From a virus: a DNA stretch of 30,697 nucleotides. Where the stretch lies: IMG/VR virus record IMGVR_UViG_3300025305_000087, positions 1 to 30,697 of that record; one strand, written 5' to 3'. Positions 8,715 through 17,500 of the stretch are shown piece by piece. The notes under the pieces were generated by a model. The model was not told the origin of the DNA. It made no database searches and saw nothing but the letters and a program-made list of their open reading frames with translations. A program made the position numbers and the translations under genes. Position 1 is the stretch's first letter. Each line of letters begins with the position of its first letter.

Positions 8715-9673
8715 CCAATATCGATAGAATTGTTGCTAGTATAAATAAGGAACTTAAGACTAATTTGGTTGTCGGTGATGATGAGGCATTAGATACGTTA
8801 CGAATACCTACAGGTATGCCAGCATTAGACCAGATGCTTGGTGGTGGTGTTCCTAGACAGGCTGTGACTGAGTTGTTTGGGTATCAGTCTTCAGGTAAGA
8901 CGTATATCAGTCAACGTATAATTGCCCATGCTCAGACATTAGGGTACACTTGTGGTTTCATAGATGCTGAGTTCTCTTATGATCCAGAATGGTCGTCTAA
9001 TGTAGGCATCAATACGCACGATTTAATCGTCTCTCGTCCTGATACCGGAGAAGTAGCCTTAGACGTTTTGCTGAAGTTATGTGAGCAAGGGGTAGATATT
9101 GTTGTTCTAGACTCGATAGCCGCTTTATTGCCTACGGCAGAGGCCAAAGAGGGTATGGATCATCTATCTATTGGTTTACAAGCTAGATTGATGAATCAAT
9201 TATTTAGAAAGTTAGCTCCCTCTAATGAGAAGACTGCCGTGATATTAATTAATCAGATTAGGGCTGGTATCGGCGGTTATATTACTCGTGATGCTCTTCC
9301 TGGTGGTAAAGGGCAGGAATTTTTCTCTCGTATTATGGTACGTGTGCGCAAGGGAGAAACCATCGGTGACCAAAAAAGTCCTCAAGGATTTTTTATAGAA
9401 ATGAAGGCTGAGAAAAATAAGACCCATACACCCTTATTAACGTCTAGTGTGCCTTTTTACTATACAGGTTTACCTGATCCCATCTATGAAGCATTCATGA
9501 TGGCCTCAGATTTAGGAATCGTTGTTCGTAGTGGGCCTCAATATGCTTACCCTGATAAAGAAACTGGTGAAGTGGTATATAAAGCACTTGGGCGAGAGAA
9601 GTTTTTACAATTGATGAAAGATAATGAAGGATTACGGACATCCATTGAAGCAGAGATAAGGAGTATGGAGTAA
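8711..9673 (+). CDS. recA: RecA-like recombinase
   Basis: This 320-residue recombinase binds ssDNA and exchanges strands in repair and recombination-dependent replication. Walker A is at residues 57-64 (GYQSSGKT), Walker B is IVVLDSIAALLP, and the Q-loop/L1-L2 region has LINQIRAGIGG followed by LPGGKGQEFFS. Bacterial RecA proteins have SSAALVP and NQIRMKIG at the same places. It is slightly shorter than host RecA (about 350) and lacks the long acidic C-terminal tail. Its ATG overlaps the polymerase stop (ATGA), and its own TAA overlaps the next ATG, so expression is probably coupled to the polymerase. Confidence 0.88.
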   Translation: MTNIDRIVASINKELKTNLVVGDDEALDTLRIPTGMPALDQMLGGGVPRQAVTELFGYQSSGKTYISQRIIAHAQTLGYTCGFIDAEFSYDPEWSSNVGINTHDLIVSRPDTGEVALDVLLKLCEQGVDIVVLDSIAALLPTAEAKEGMDHLSIGLQARLMNQLFRKLAPSNEKTAVILINQIRAGIGGYITRDALPGGKGQEFFSRIMVRVRKGETIGDQKSPQGFFIEMKAEKNKTHTPLLTSSVPFYYTGLPDPIYEAFMMASDLGIVVRSGPQYAYPDKETGEVVYKALGREKFLQLMKDNEGLRTSIEAEIRSME

Positions 9674-10137
9674 TGACTACACAATCTTCAGTAGGTACAT
9701 TAGCTGGTGATTTAGATAGTATTCTTCGCAGTTTTGCTAGTATGCTTGAAGGTATTTATCATATAGACGAAGAATTGGCTGCGGAAATGGCAGAGAAGTT
9801 TTCTAATAAGTTACGTGAGAATGCTAGGGGTATATATGCAGAAATGACTGCAGAGATTAGTGAAGGGTTGAAGAAGCCTGCTAAAAAACCTCGTAAGCGT
9901 CGGATGAAACCAGAGGTAATGGATTCGCCAGACTTTGCTGATGAGCCAGACCGTGCTATTGGGCAAGAAGAATTGCCTGCGAATGAAAATACATTACTAC
10001 ATGCCGAAGATCCCGGTGATGTTGATTTACTCGCTGAAAAGCTACTAAGCAATACTCGTGTCACTGACCGTGCTGGTGGGCCTAGTACTTCTAGTTGGGA
10101 TACGAATAATCCTACTATGCGTCGGATTGGCAAATGA
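9673..10137 (+). CDS. Unknown protein with basic patch
   Basis: This 154-residue protein is not recognised. Residues 1-65 are predicted helical (LDSILRSFASMLEGIY, then EELAAEMAEKFSNKL). A very basic stretch follows near residues 67-79 (KKPAKKPRKRRMK), which may bind nucleic acid. The rest is acidic and likely disordered, ending WDTNNPTMRRIGK. It lies between RecA and a nuclease gene, overlapping both by one to four bases. A recombination accessory role is plausible from position only. Confidence 0.6.
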   Translation: MTTQSSVGTLAGDLDSILRSFASMLEGIYHIDEELAAEMAEKFSNKLRENARGIYAEMTAEISEGLKKPAKKPRKRRMKPEVMDSPDFADEPDRAIGQEELPANENTLLHAEDPGDVDLLAEKLLSNTRVTDRAGGPSTSSWDTNNPTMRRIGK

Positions 10138-10454
10138 GGCCAGAACCACGTAAGAAAGATACTCCAGAACAGTTCTTAATGGCTTCTTGGGTTAAAGAAG
10201 CTGGCTTTGGTAGTATCTTAGAACAAGATTTTGAACCATATGTAGTGGATATATACATCCCTGATTTGCTTTTAGCGTTAGAGATTGATGGCCCATACCA
10301 TATGACTCGTAGGGATGAATATCGGGATGCATATATTAGAACTAATTATAATATTGAAATATGGAGGTATCCGCTAAAGATTGTTAAATCGTCTTTTAAA
10401 GCCGAATTTGTTGATAATTTATTAAAATATGCACAGGAGCAAATAAATGCCTAA
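10134..10454 (+). CDS. DUF559/Vsr-like PD-(D/E)XK endonuclease
   Basis: This 106-residue protein fits the compact restriction-endonuclease fold of Vsr and DUF559 proteins. The pattern is D39 (YVVDIYIPD), E50-x-D52-G (LEIDGPYH), H56, then RRDEYRDAYI and a strand IEIWRYP. In this family the acids bind metal and the protein cuts DNA, often at mismatches or junctions. It is preceded by an ATGA overlap and runs eight bases into the next nuclease gene. The local cluster of three nuclease-type genes next to RecA suggests processing of recombination intermediates. Substrate specificity cannot be read from the sequence. Confidence 0.7.
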   Translation: MRPEPRKKDTPEQFLMASWVKEAGFGSILEQDFEPYVVDIYIPDLLLALEIDGPYHMTRRDEYRDAYIRTNYNIEIWRYPLKIVKSSFKAEFVDNLLKYAQEQINA

Positions 10455-11139
10455 GCTAAGTCAAGTATTACAAGAACGAGAAAAACATTGGATAGAATCA
10501 GCGTTTGATAAGTATGATTTAACGCAACAACGAGCATCATATAAACGAACTCATTTTAGTCCATCACAAGCTCATTTATGCCCACGAGCATTGTATTATT
10601 ACATGTTAGGGCATGACCAAGATCCCATAGCTTCCCAGAATCTTCGGCGTATGGGTATTGGTACTGTATTCCATGAATTCATAGAGAAGAAACTGGTAGA
10701 AACTGGATTAATGGTATCGTCTGAACAAGAGATTACGTATGAAGATCCACCTATTAGAGGATTCTATGATGCAGTCATTAAGCGTCCATCAGATGATAAA
10801 GAGATTCTTTTAGAGTTGAAGAGTATGGCTGAACCAAAGAATCCTAAGTTTGCCGATTATCTTCCTCGACATGATCATTTGATTCAATGGAATTTGTATT
10901 CGTTGATGACGGGTATTGATGAAGGAATTATTTTTTATATCAATAAGAATAATCAACAATACATCATCTGTGAAACAGAACGTAATGAATCTATTATTTC
11001 GACTACTTTAGAGAAGTTTAAACAAGTACAAGAATATTTAGATAATGGTGAACATTTTCCATATCAACCCGAATGGAAACATGATTGGTGTAATTATCGA
11101 GCGACTTGCGAAAAAGATTATTTTATAAAAGGAATTTAA
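10447..11139 (+). CDS. Cas4/RecB-like PD-(D/E)XK nuclease
   Basis: This 230-residue protein looks like a Cas4 or AddB-type exonuclease. Visible motifs are C45 in LCPRALYYY, H76 (GTVFHEFIE), D108 (RGFYDAV), E123-x-K125 (LLELKSM), Q147-x3-Y151 (QWNLY), and a C-terminal cluster H212-x2-C215-x5-C221. In Cas4 proteins four Cys hold an iron-sulfur cluster (C, then CxxC, x5, C); here the second ligand position is His, so the cluster may be altered, or zinc may be bound. No CRISPR genes are nearby, so a role in phage recombination or end resection is more likely than spacer acquisition. Confidence 0.75.
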   Translation: MPKLSQVLQEREKHWIESAFDKYDLTQQRASYKRTHFSPSQAHLCPRALYYYMLGHDQDPIASQNLRRMGIGTVFHEFIEKKLVETGLMVSSEQEITYEDPPIRGFYDAVIKRPSDDKEILLELKSMAEPKNPKFADYLPRHDHLIQWNLYSLMTGIDEGIIFYINKNNQQYIICETERNESIISTTLEKFKQVQEYLDNGEHFPYQPEWKHDWCNYRATCEKDYFIKGI

Positions 11140-11140
11140 T

Positions 11141-11620
11141 ATGGTTAAAGTATCTACATTTTTAAATAAAGCGGCGGAATTACATAACGTTGATATTCAA
11201 TATCCAGTACCTGAACGGCCTGAGGGGAATCATCATTATACTTTTCCCATCAATGCAGACCGTTTAACCGATGTTGAGATTGATAATTGGCTTTTATTCC
11301 TAGGAGCATGGCGAAGCTATCTGAATTATCAGATATCTCGTTTAGATGGAGAGCATTCTGTCCTTTCTGAAGGATATGACTTGCTCCTATCATCTAAAGT
11401 TGCCGTTCTAGAAAAAGAATCAGAAAAACGTCTTCTTAAGGATTCCCTAAAAGGGCAGGCTCTTGCGGAAGATGATCAACTACAACAGCTTAAAATTCGT
11501 ACTATTGGACTCAATGGTGAATTAAAATTACTGAAAGGTCGTTTGAGTCTTTATGATTCTCAATTTGACACTATTAGCCGTGTGGTTACACGGCGTGGAC
11601 AAGAACGTTTCAAAATATGA
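11141..11620 (+). CDS. Coiled-coil protein in recombination cluster
   Basis: This 159-residue protein is not assigned to a family. The N-terminal third contains an HHYTFPINADRL segment. Residues ~50-150 are almost all helical with heptad-like spacing of Leu/Ile (for example KVAVLEKESEKRLLKD, then LNGELKLLKGRLSLYD), which predicts a coiled coil, and it ends VVTRRGQERFKI. The position between a Cas4-like nuclease and a RuvC-like resolvase makes a recombination mediator or scaffold (UvsY-type job) a reasonable guess, but nothing in the sequence proves it. The stop overlaps the next start (ATGA). Confidence 0.55.
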   Translation: MVKVSTFLNKAAELHNVDIQYPVPERPEGNHHYTFPINADRLTDVEIDNWLLFLGAWRSYLNYQISRLDGEHSVLSEGYDLLLSSKVAVLEKESEKRLLKDSLKGQALAEDDQLQQLKIRTIGLNGELKLLKGRLSLYDSQFDTISRVVTRRGQERFKI

Positions 11621-12078
11621 GTGTCTTGGGCCTGGACATCAGCACTTCTAAAATTGCCATCGCAACCCTTTCCTTAGATGGTTACGCTGTGGTAGAATTG
11701 ATCTCTAAATCGCGGTCATGGGAAACCCGACTTAAAGAATTGTACTTACAGTTTCTTCCGTGGGTAGCCTCAAATGTTTCCCCAGATGATTTAGTTTGTA
11801 TCGAGGATATTCCTTTAGTTCAGAACCGTCAGTCCTTGATTAAGTTGGTTCACGTATTAGCTATGTGTCGTGTTGTGTTTATGGAGCATGATATGGATGT
11901 TTTCACCGTCAATGTGAAGACGTGGAAAAAGGATGTTATTGGTCACGGCGGAGCCGATAAGGATAAAATAAGGGCAATGGCTATTAAAATTTTAGGACAA
12001 GATGTTAGTAAGTTATCGCAAGATGCTATCGATGCGTTAATGATAGCTAAATGGGGCGAATTACGTGTATCTCCTTAG
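11617..12078 (+). CDS. RuvC-like Holliday junction resolvase
   Basis: This 153-residue protein has the RNase H-like fold pattern of RuvC: D7 in LGLDISTS, E63 in CIEDIP, then NVKTWKKDVIGHGGADK (the RuvC 'K..v.G.G.a.K' segment), and D136/D139 in QDAIDALMIAKWG. These acids match the catalytic tetrad that cuts four-way junctions with two metal ions. The length is close to bacterial RuvC (~170). It would resolve branched replication DNA before packaging. It is the last gene before a strong terminator at 12109-12155, so it closes the replication transcript. Confidence 0.85.
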   Translation: MSVLGLDISTSKIAIATLSLDGYAVVELISKSRSWETRLKELYLQFLPWVASNVSPDDLVCIEDIPLVQNRQSLIKLVHVLAMCRVVFMEHDMDVFTVNVKTWKKDVIGHGGADKDKIRAMAIKILGQDVSKLSQDAIDALMIAKWGELRVSP

Positions 12079-12108
12079 GGACATCATAATATATAGATCC
12101 TGGTAATT

Positions 12109-12155
12109 AAACGGCTTCTGGTTAGTATCTGAGGCACAGAAGCCGTTTTTATTTT
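12109..12155 (+). terminator. Intrinsic (Rho-independent) terminator
   Basis: The arms AAACGGCTTCTG (12109-12120) and CAGAAGCCGTTT (12137-12148) are perfect reverse complements and give a 12-bp stem with a 16-base loop. A T-rich tail (12146-12155, TTTTTATTTT) follows. This is a textbook terminator for the replication operon on the + strand. The A-rich 5' side is too short and mixed for a strong bidirectional terminator. Confidence 0.9.
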
Positions 12156-12176
12156 GTAAAAAGTGGAGTGAGGAAA

Positions 12177-14435
12177 GTGAAAGCAGCTACATATAACCTA
12201 ACGGATAATGCTTCTAAAATTTTAGAGAAGCGGTATTATCTAAAGGGCGAGGATGGTACTCCTATCGAAGATGCCAAAGGCATGTTTGATAGAGTGGCCC
12301 GTACTATGGCAGAAGTAGAATACAAGTATGGGGCTACCGAAGATCAAGTCGCAGAATTAGAACAGTCTTTCTTTGATTTGATGTGGAACTTAGATTTTGT
12401 TCCCAATAGTCCTACTCTTATGAATGCGGGTACTGGACAAGGAACTATGTCTGCCTGCTACGTCATGGATATTCCCGATAGTATGGAAGATATCATGCGT
12501 GTTGCGCATGACCAAGCAATGATAGAAAAATTTGGTGGAGGCATCGGATTTAGTCTATCTGCGTTACGGCCTAAGGGTCAGGGCATCTCTACTACTCAGG
12601 GTAAGGCTTGTGGCCCCATTCATGTGTTGAGAGTGCTTTCTCAAGTAGGCACTATGATTACACAAGGTGGGAAACGTGATGGCGCACACATGGCTATCAT
12701 GGAAATCTATCATCCTGATATTGAAGAATTTATTCATTGTAAAAATACTGAAGGTTACATTACTAACTTCAATATTTCTATAGGTGCAGATAGTAATTTC
12801 ATGGAAGCGGTTAGGCAAGATAAATATATACGCTTAGCATGGCCTCTTGACCATCAGTTTTATGAAGCACCTGATGCGACTATGGATGGCCGTTTCGTAA
12901 AGGCAATTGAACTATATAGTGAAATTATTAAAGGTGCGTGGATGAACGGTGAGCCTGGAATGGTATGGCTTGACCGTATCAATCAGGATAACACTACTCC
13001 TACGCTAGGCCAGATTAATGCTACTAACCCTTGTGGGGAGCAACCATTACTCTCAGGAGAGTCTTGTAATCTAGGTAGTATCAATGTTGGGAATTTTATT
13101 AAACATAATTATTTTGACGAAGAACGTTTTGCTAAAGTTATAGCTACATGTACTCGTTTCTTAGATAACGTTGTTGATGCGAATAAGCATCCTACTGAAT
13201 ACACTACTGCTATGAACCAATCTACTCGTAAGATTGGTTTAGGGATAATGGGATTTGCTGATCTATTGGTACGTCTTAATATCCCTTATGATAGCAATAA
13301 CGCATTAAAGTTAGCCGATACGATAGGTTCGATTCTTAAAGCTGAAGCTGATAAGACTTCATCTGTGATAGCTCAACATAAAGGTAGTTTCCCTGCTTTT
13401 GAGAAGTCACCACTTAACAAGATTAATGGTGGTGAATGGGACACTATGCGTAATGCATGGCGACTATCTATTGCGCCTACAGGCACGATTAGTATGATTG
13501 CTAACTGTTCTAGCGGTATTGAGCCTCTATTTGCATTAGCATATAAGAAGCATAATATGTCTGCTGCATTAGAAAATATGGAACTTTTCTATATAAATGA
13601 TGATTTAAAGAAGAGTCTTGGCATGTCCTACAGCGATATTGAAGAGTATCTTGAAGATGGACACAGTATTGATGGGTTAATGGATCCACAACTTCGTGAA
13701 ACATTCACAGTTAGTGATGAAATCGGGCATGAAAACCATATCAAGATGCAAGCAGCTTTCCAAAAATATGTTGATTCCGGTATCTCTAAAACTATTAACC
13801 TTCCTAATGAATCAACTGAACATGATATCGCTATGGCATATAGTCAGGCGTGGGAAGCGGGATGCAAAGGCATCACTGTATATAGGCGTGGGTCTAGAGA
13901 GCGTGAAGTTCTAGTTTCTATTGCTAATAACACATCCGAAGCGGTATCTACTGCGCCACGTGTTAAAGATAGACCTACCACATTACTTGGTCCTACTACT
14001 TCGGTGAATACTGGGCATGGAAAAATGTATGTCACTGTTAACTATGATAACGACCAAGTCTATGAAGTTTTGGCACAAACAGGCAAAACGGGCAAGTGCC
14101 AGGCAGCCGATACCGAAGCAATGGGGCGTTTGATATCTACAGCTGTTCAGTATGGTGTGCCAGTAGATGTTATTACAAAACAATTGTTAGGAATTACTTG
14201 CTGTCCGGTATGGAATAACGGTAAAATGGTGTTGTCACTTGCTGACGGTATAGGACAGGTGCTATCAGGCTCTGTGGGCGTTTCTAGCCATTCTAATGGT
14301 CATGGAGATGTCACCGCGTTAGAGACTTTTAGCGAAATAGCGGGGGGGTCACGGTGTCTAGAGTGTGATGGACCGCTCTCTATGTCTGAAGGATGTATGT
14401 CCTGTATGGAGTGTGGTTACTCTAAATGCGGGTAG
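12177..14435 (+). CDS. nrdJ: Class II (B12-dependent) ribonucleotide reductase
   Basis: This enzyme makes deoxyribonucleotides with adenosylcobalamin, without oxygen or a small subunit. Key marks (numbered from the upstream GTG at 12168): NSPTLMNAG near residue 80, active-site C97 (SACYVMD), FGGGIGFSLS, radical-site N287, C289 and E291 (NPCGEQ), and SIAPTGTISM. The C-terminus carries extra Cys (CCPVWNNGK, then CLEC...CMSCMECGYSKCG), as in NrdJ zinc-ribbon ends that reduce the active site. I chose GTG 12177 because GGAG (12165-12168) lies eight bases ahead; GTG 12168 has no good ribosome site. The product is 752 residues. No NrdB is encoded nearby. It follows the terminator by only ~20 bases, with no clear promoter of its own. 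Confidence 0.93.
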   Translation: MKAATYNLTDNASKILEKRYYLKGEDGTPIEDAKGMFDRVARTMAEVEYKYGATEDQVAELEQSFFDLMWNLDFVPNSPTLMNAGTGQGTMSACYVMDIPDSMEDIMRVAHDQAMIEKFGGGIGFSLSALRPKGQGISTTQGKACGPIHVLRVLSQVGTMITQGGKRDGAHMAIMEIYHPDIEEFIHCKNTEGYITNFNISIGADSNFMEAVRQDKYIRLAWPLDHQFYEAPDATMDGRFVKAIELYSEIIKGAWMNGEPGMVWLDRINQDNTTPTLGQINATNPCGEQPLLSGESCNLGSINVGNFIKHNYFDEERFAKVIATCTRFLDNVVDANKHPTEYTTAMNQSTRKIGLGIMGFADLLVRLNIPYDSNNALKLADTIGSILKAEADKTSSVIAQHKGSFPAFEKSPLNKINGGEWDTMRNAWRLSIAPTGTISMIANCSSGIEPLFALAYKKHNMSAALENMELFYINDDLKKSLGMSYSDIEEYLEDGHSIDGLMDPQLRETFTVSDEIGHENHIKMQAAFQKYVDSGISKTINLPNESTEHDIAMAYSQAWEAGCKGITVYRRGSREREVLVSIANNTSEAVSTAPRVKDRPTTLLGPTTSVNTGHGKMYVTVNYDNDQVYEVLAQTGKTGKCQAADTEAMGRLISTAVQYGVPVDVITKQLLGITCCPVWNNGKMVLSLADGIGQVLSGSVGVSSHSNGHGDVTALETFSEIAGGSRCLECDGPLSMSEGCMSCMECGYSKCG

Positions 14436-14442
14436 AGTGGCG

Positions 14443-14541
14443 ATGCATGAGAAAGTCTTAGTTTATGGAATGATTGTAGCAGCGGTAGCCGATGTGCTTA
14501 CCGCTGTCGCTTGTTGGTTTATAGTTTTCCTCTTGATGTAA
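14443..14541 (+). CDS. Tiny one-helix membrane peptide
   Basis: This 32-codon frame lies in the gap between the reductase and the giant gene. The peptide begins MHEKVLVYG and then has about 20 hydrophobic residues (IVAAVADVLTAVACWFIVFL) up to its end LM. The short charged N-terminus and single long helix suggest a membrane peptide, perhaps a holin accessory or other small host-membrane factor. A GTG at 14437 could add two residues. Support is the open frame that fills the gap (14436-14550) and the strongly hydrophobic composition. No clear ribosome site is seen, so the gene is tentative. Confidence 0.4.
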   Translation: MHEKVLVYGMIVAAVADVLTAVACWFIVFLLM

Positions 14542-14550
14542 AATTGTAAT

Positions 14551-17500
14551 ATGTCTACCGATTTAATCAAACATACTACTACGTCTACCGTCCTCATCGA
14601 TGATGTAGAGATTCCAGTGGAATTCGCTAATGACCCCGTTGAAGGACTTTCAGGGCGGGATGATTTAGCAGTAAATACTGGAATGCTTTTTGATTTGGAT
14701 GGACATCCTGTCATCACTATGCGGGGAATGAAATTCTCCTTAGATATCATCTGGATTGGTGAGGATAAGAAAGTCGTTGATATCTCTAGAAATACTCTCA
14801 TATCTGTTTTAGGCAACGATACTCTTTACAGTCCTGAAAAGCCTGCTAAGTATGCATTGGAAATTAATGCCGGAGAGGCTCAAAAACGGGGTATTAAGGT
14901 TGGGAATGAGGTCGAGATCAATCTACTTCCAAATAGTGATCTAACTCGACTATTAGTACTGGAAAAAGCTTTAGAACACTTAGTTAAAGTTAATCCAGGC
15001 GAAAGACTTGAATATGTTAAGCATGCCGGAGAAGTGCCTGCCAATACTAGAGTTGTACATACTGAGCGTGGCGCGATGGGTTATTACCCATCAGAGACTG
15101 GACAACATCAGCAAGAACGCATACAAGAGGACATAGGTGAGCCAGTCGAAGTAGTTCAAGCTCCTGAAACTGAGGCTTATGAGATGCCTCAGTATGATTT
15201 TAGTTTTGATGCGTATCTTGATTCCGATAAAGATAGAAATGCTCTCCTTCTCCGTAAGGAGCATTATTCTGACGAAGATTGGGAAAAAGCGATTGGTCGT
15301 TATCGTCAGTTTATAGATGATGATGATAATTTAGTTCTAATGGTTGTTACGTCTATCAGTGGTCGTGAGTTTATTGGGGCTAAGGATGAAGAAGAGTTAG
15401 AAGAAAAGAAAAAAGCGTTTGTATGGAATCAATATTTTTATAAGATTGAGAAAAAAGATGATGGCTCTATAGTTAATGCTTATACCCCTCCACGTACTGA
15501 AGAACCTCCATCTTGGGTAACGGATACGGATAACGCACTGCCTGATATTCCAACGGATACGATACATATTGATGATGTTCCTGGTTGGACTCAAGCATAT
15601 AATTATCGTGGAGCCTTAAAGGTCAATGTGGGAGGAAGGGCTGGCGATATAATCGCGGAAGCTAATAATGTTTCAGGTGTTGTAACTCGCGTATTTACGC
15701 CATCGGTACTTAAGAAATTAAAGCTGATTGATGAGTTACCTGAGGGTGGAGATTCTGATTTTAGAGCCACACAATTTGGACAAACGTCTAGAACTTTAAG
15801 CACAATTGATGATACGACTAAATTGCGGGTAGCTAAACAACTTAGAAAAGCAACGCAGAAGTCTTTAGAACATAGAAAATTACCAGAAAAGTTTTATGTT
15901 TATAGAGGTGGGGCTATTCATAAAGGACTTCTTACCAGAGGTAAAGAAGAACAGGAACGAATAACTAATACTTCGCAAGAACTTTTAGATATTATTCCAA
16001 CGTCGGTATCTTTTGATGTTAATCTAGCAGCTGCTCCAGAGTATACAGGGACTGCTCCTGATTACTATAAAGAGGGTGTTGGGGAAGAAGAAGCTGTTCT
16101 TACGATGTATGAAGTATCTAGAGATGACGTTTTACTTGATATGCCTGCCCTTTTTCATGGTCAAACAGAACAAGAATTAATAGTACTGCCTAAGCACCTA
16201 AAGAATCCACGGAAAGTAGTTCTTCCAAAGATACCTAAATATTATCCAGCTGAATTAGGCGAAGAGGAACTACAAAGACGAGATGAAAAGGCTAAAAAAG
16301 AAGGTAAAGTCGCACGAGCATTAGCTGGAGGAATACACAAATCTAATCTTTCTAAACTCTTGGCATTAACTACGGGTTTAGAGTACTTAATTAAAGCTGT
16401 ACCTGGAGAGAAGCTTGAGTATCTCAAGCCAGGTGAAAATCCCCCTGAAGGCATTCAGATTCAACGTGGAGCTAGAGGGGGTCGTGGTTATTATCCCTCA
16501 GAAGTTACAAGGACTGAAGAAGAATCTACTTTAGAACCTACTGAAGAACGGGAAGTATCTGCCGTTCAGGCTCCTGAAGCTGAATCGACAGAACTTAATT
16601 TAACTGAAAAACTTCCTCCAACTAACCAGACTCCGCCAGAAGATGTTCCTAATTGGATTGAAACACCCGATGGTGCAAGAGCAATGGGAGGATCTATACC
16701 AAGATATTGGTATCATCGACCACCAGGTCATGTTGCTGAAGGAACATCTTCTGGTGGATTACAAGCCTATAATATGGATCCCAAAGAAATAGAGGTAACA
16801 AGTGGCTTTTATTCCGATAAACTTGGGCATCCACATCCTACTGAGCCTGAACAATTTCTTTGGATGTCTCCCGTTTCTAGGATGGCAGAGGGCGAATTTG
16901 TCATCGATATTACAAAGTTAAACAATGCTGATATGCGGTTCACGGGACAGGCTGAGGGTAATTTACTGCATAGAGGCGACATATCTCCAGATGGCATAGC
17001 TCGCCGTCCTAAACCTAAACATCCCCCAACGTCAACATTAGTCGAAGTTTCTGTCAGTGCGGAGCAATTAGGAACACGTTATGGACGAATCGTTCCACGT
17101 ACTCCTTCAGGTGAAGCCCCAACTCATCTATATCGTGTTATGGATAAGAGACAATATGATATTGCTGTAAGGGACAAGGTACTTGCACCAGCAATTGTCG
17201 GAGACAGAATCTATGCTGCTGGTGAACCTAGACTTCGCTATGCAGAGCCATCACCTACTGTTCTAGTTGCAATTGAGTATTCGGATGATGATGGTTGGGC
17301 AGCTAGAGGGGCAAATACTGGTCCTCAGGGTGAATGGGAGATATCCGCAGCAACTTATAATCCTATTCCTATATCTAAAGTAACAGTACTAGCTGAAGGA
17401 GCTAATGGTAGAGAATTAAGAGATAACTATGAATTAATGTCTGGTAATCTTTCTCCTGAAGTTGAAGCTGAGACTTCAAAAATTCATGAACAGAAGAAGG

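Noticed and set aside
9759-10133. 124-residue minus-strand frame
   Set aside because: It lies fully inside a + strand gene with tight start/stop coupling on both sides and has low-complexity Ser-rich composition, typical of an antisense shadow.
10447-11139. CRISPR-associated Cas4 with an array nearby
   Set aside because: No repeat-spacer pattern or other cas gene is seen; phage Cas4-like nucleases are usual next to recombination genes.
12079-12167. tRNA or small RNA in the gap before the reductase
   Set aside because: The only structure is the terminator hairpin; no cloverleaf or CCA-like end was found.
13696-13914. 72-residue + strand frame inside the reductase gene
   Set aside because: It is a shadow in another frame of a strongly conserved enzyme.
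14463-14816. 117-residue minus-strand frame across the start of the giant gene
   Set aside because: It covers the well-conserved DUF192 region in antisense and has no ribosome site or family pattern.
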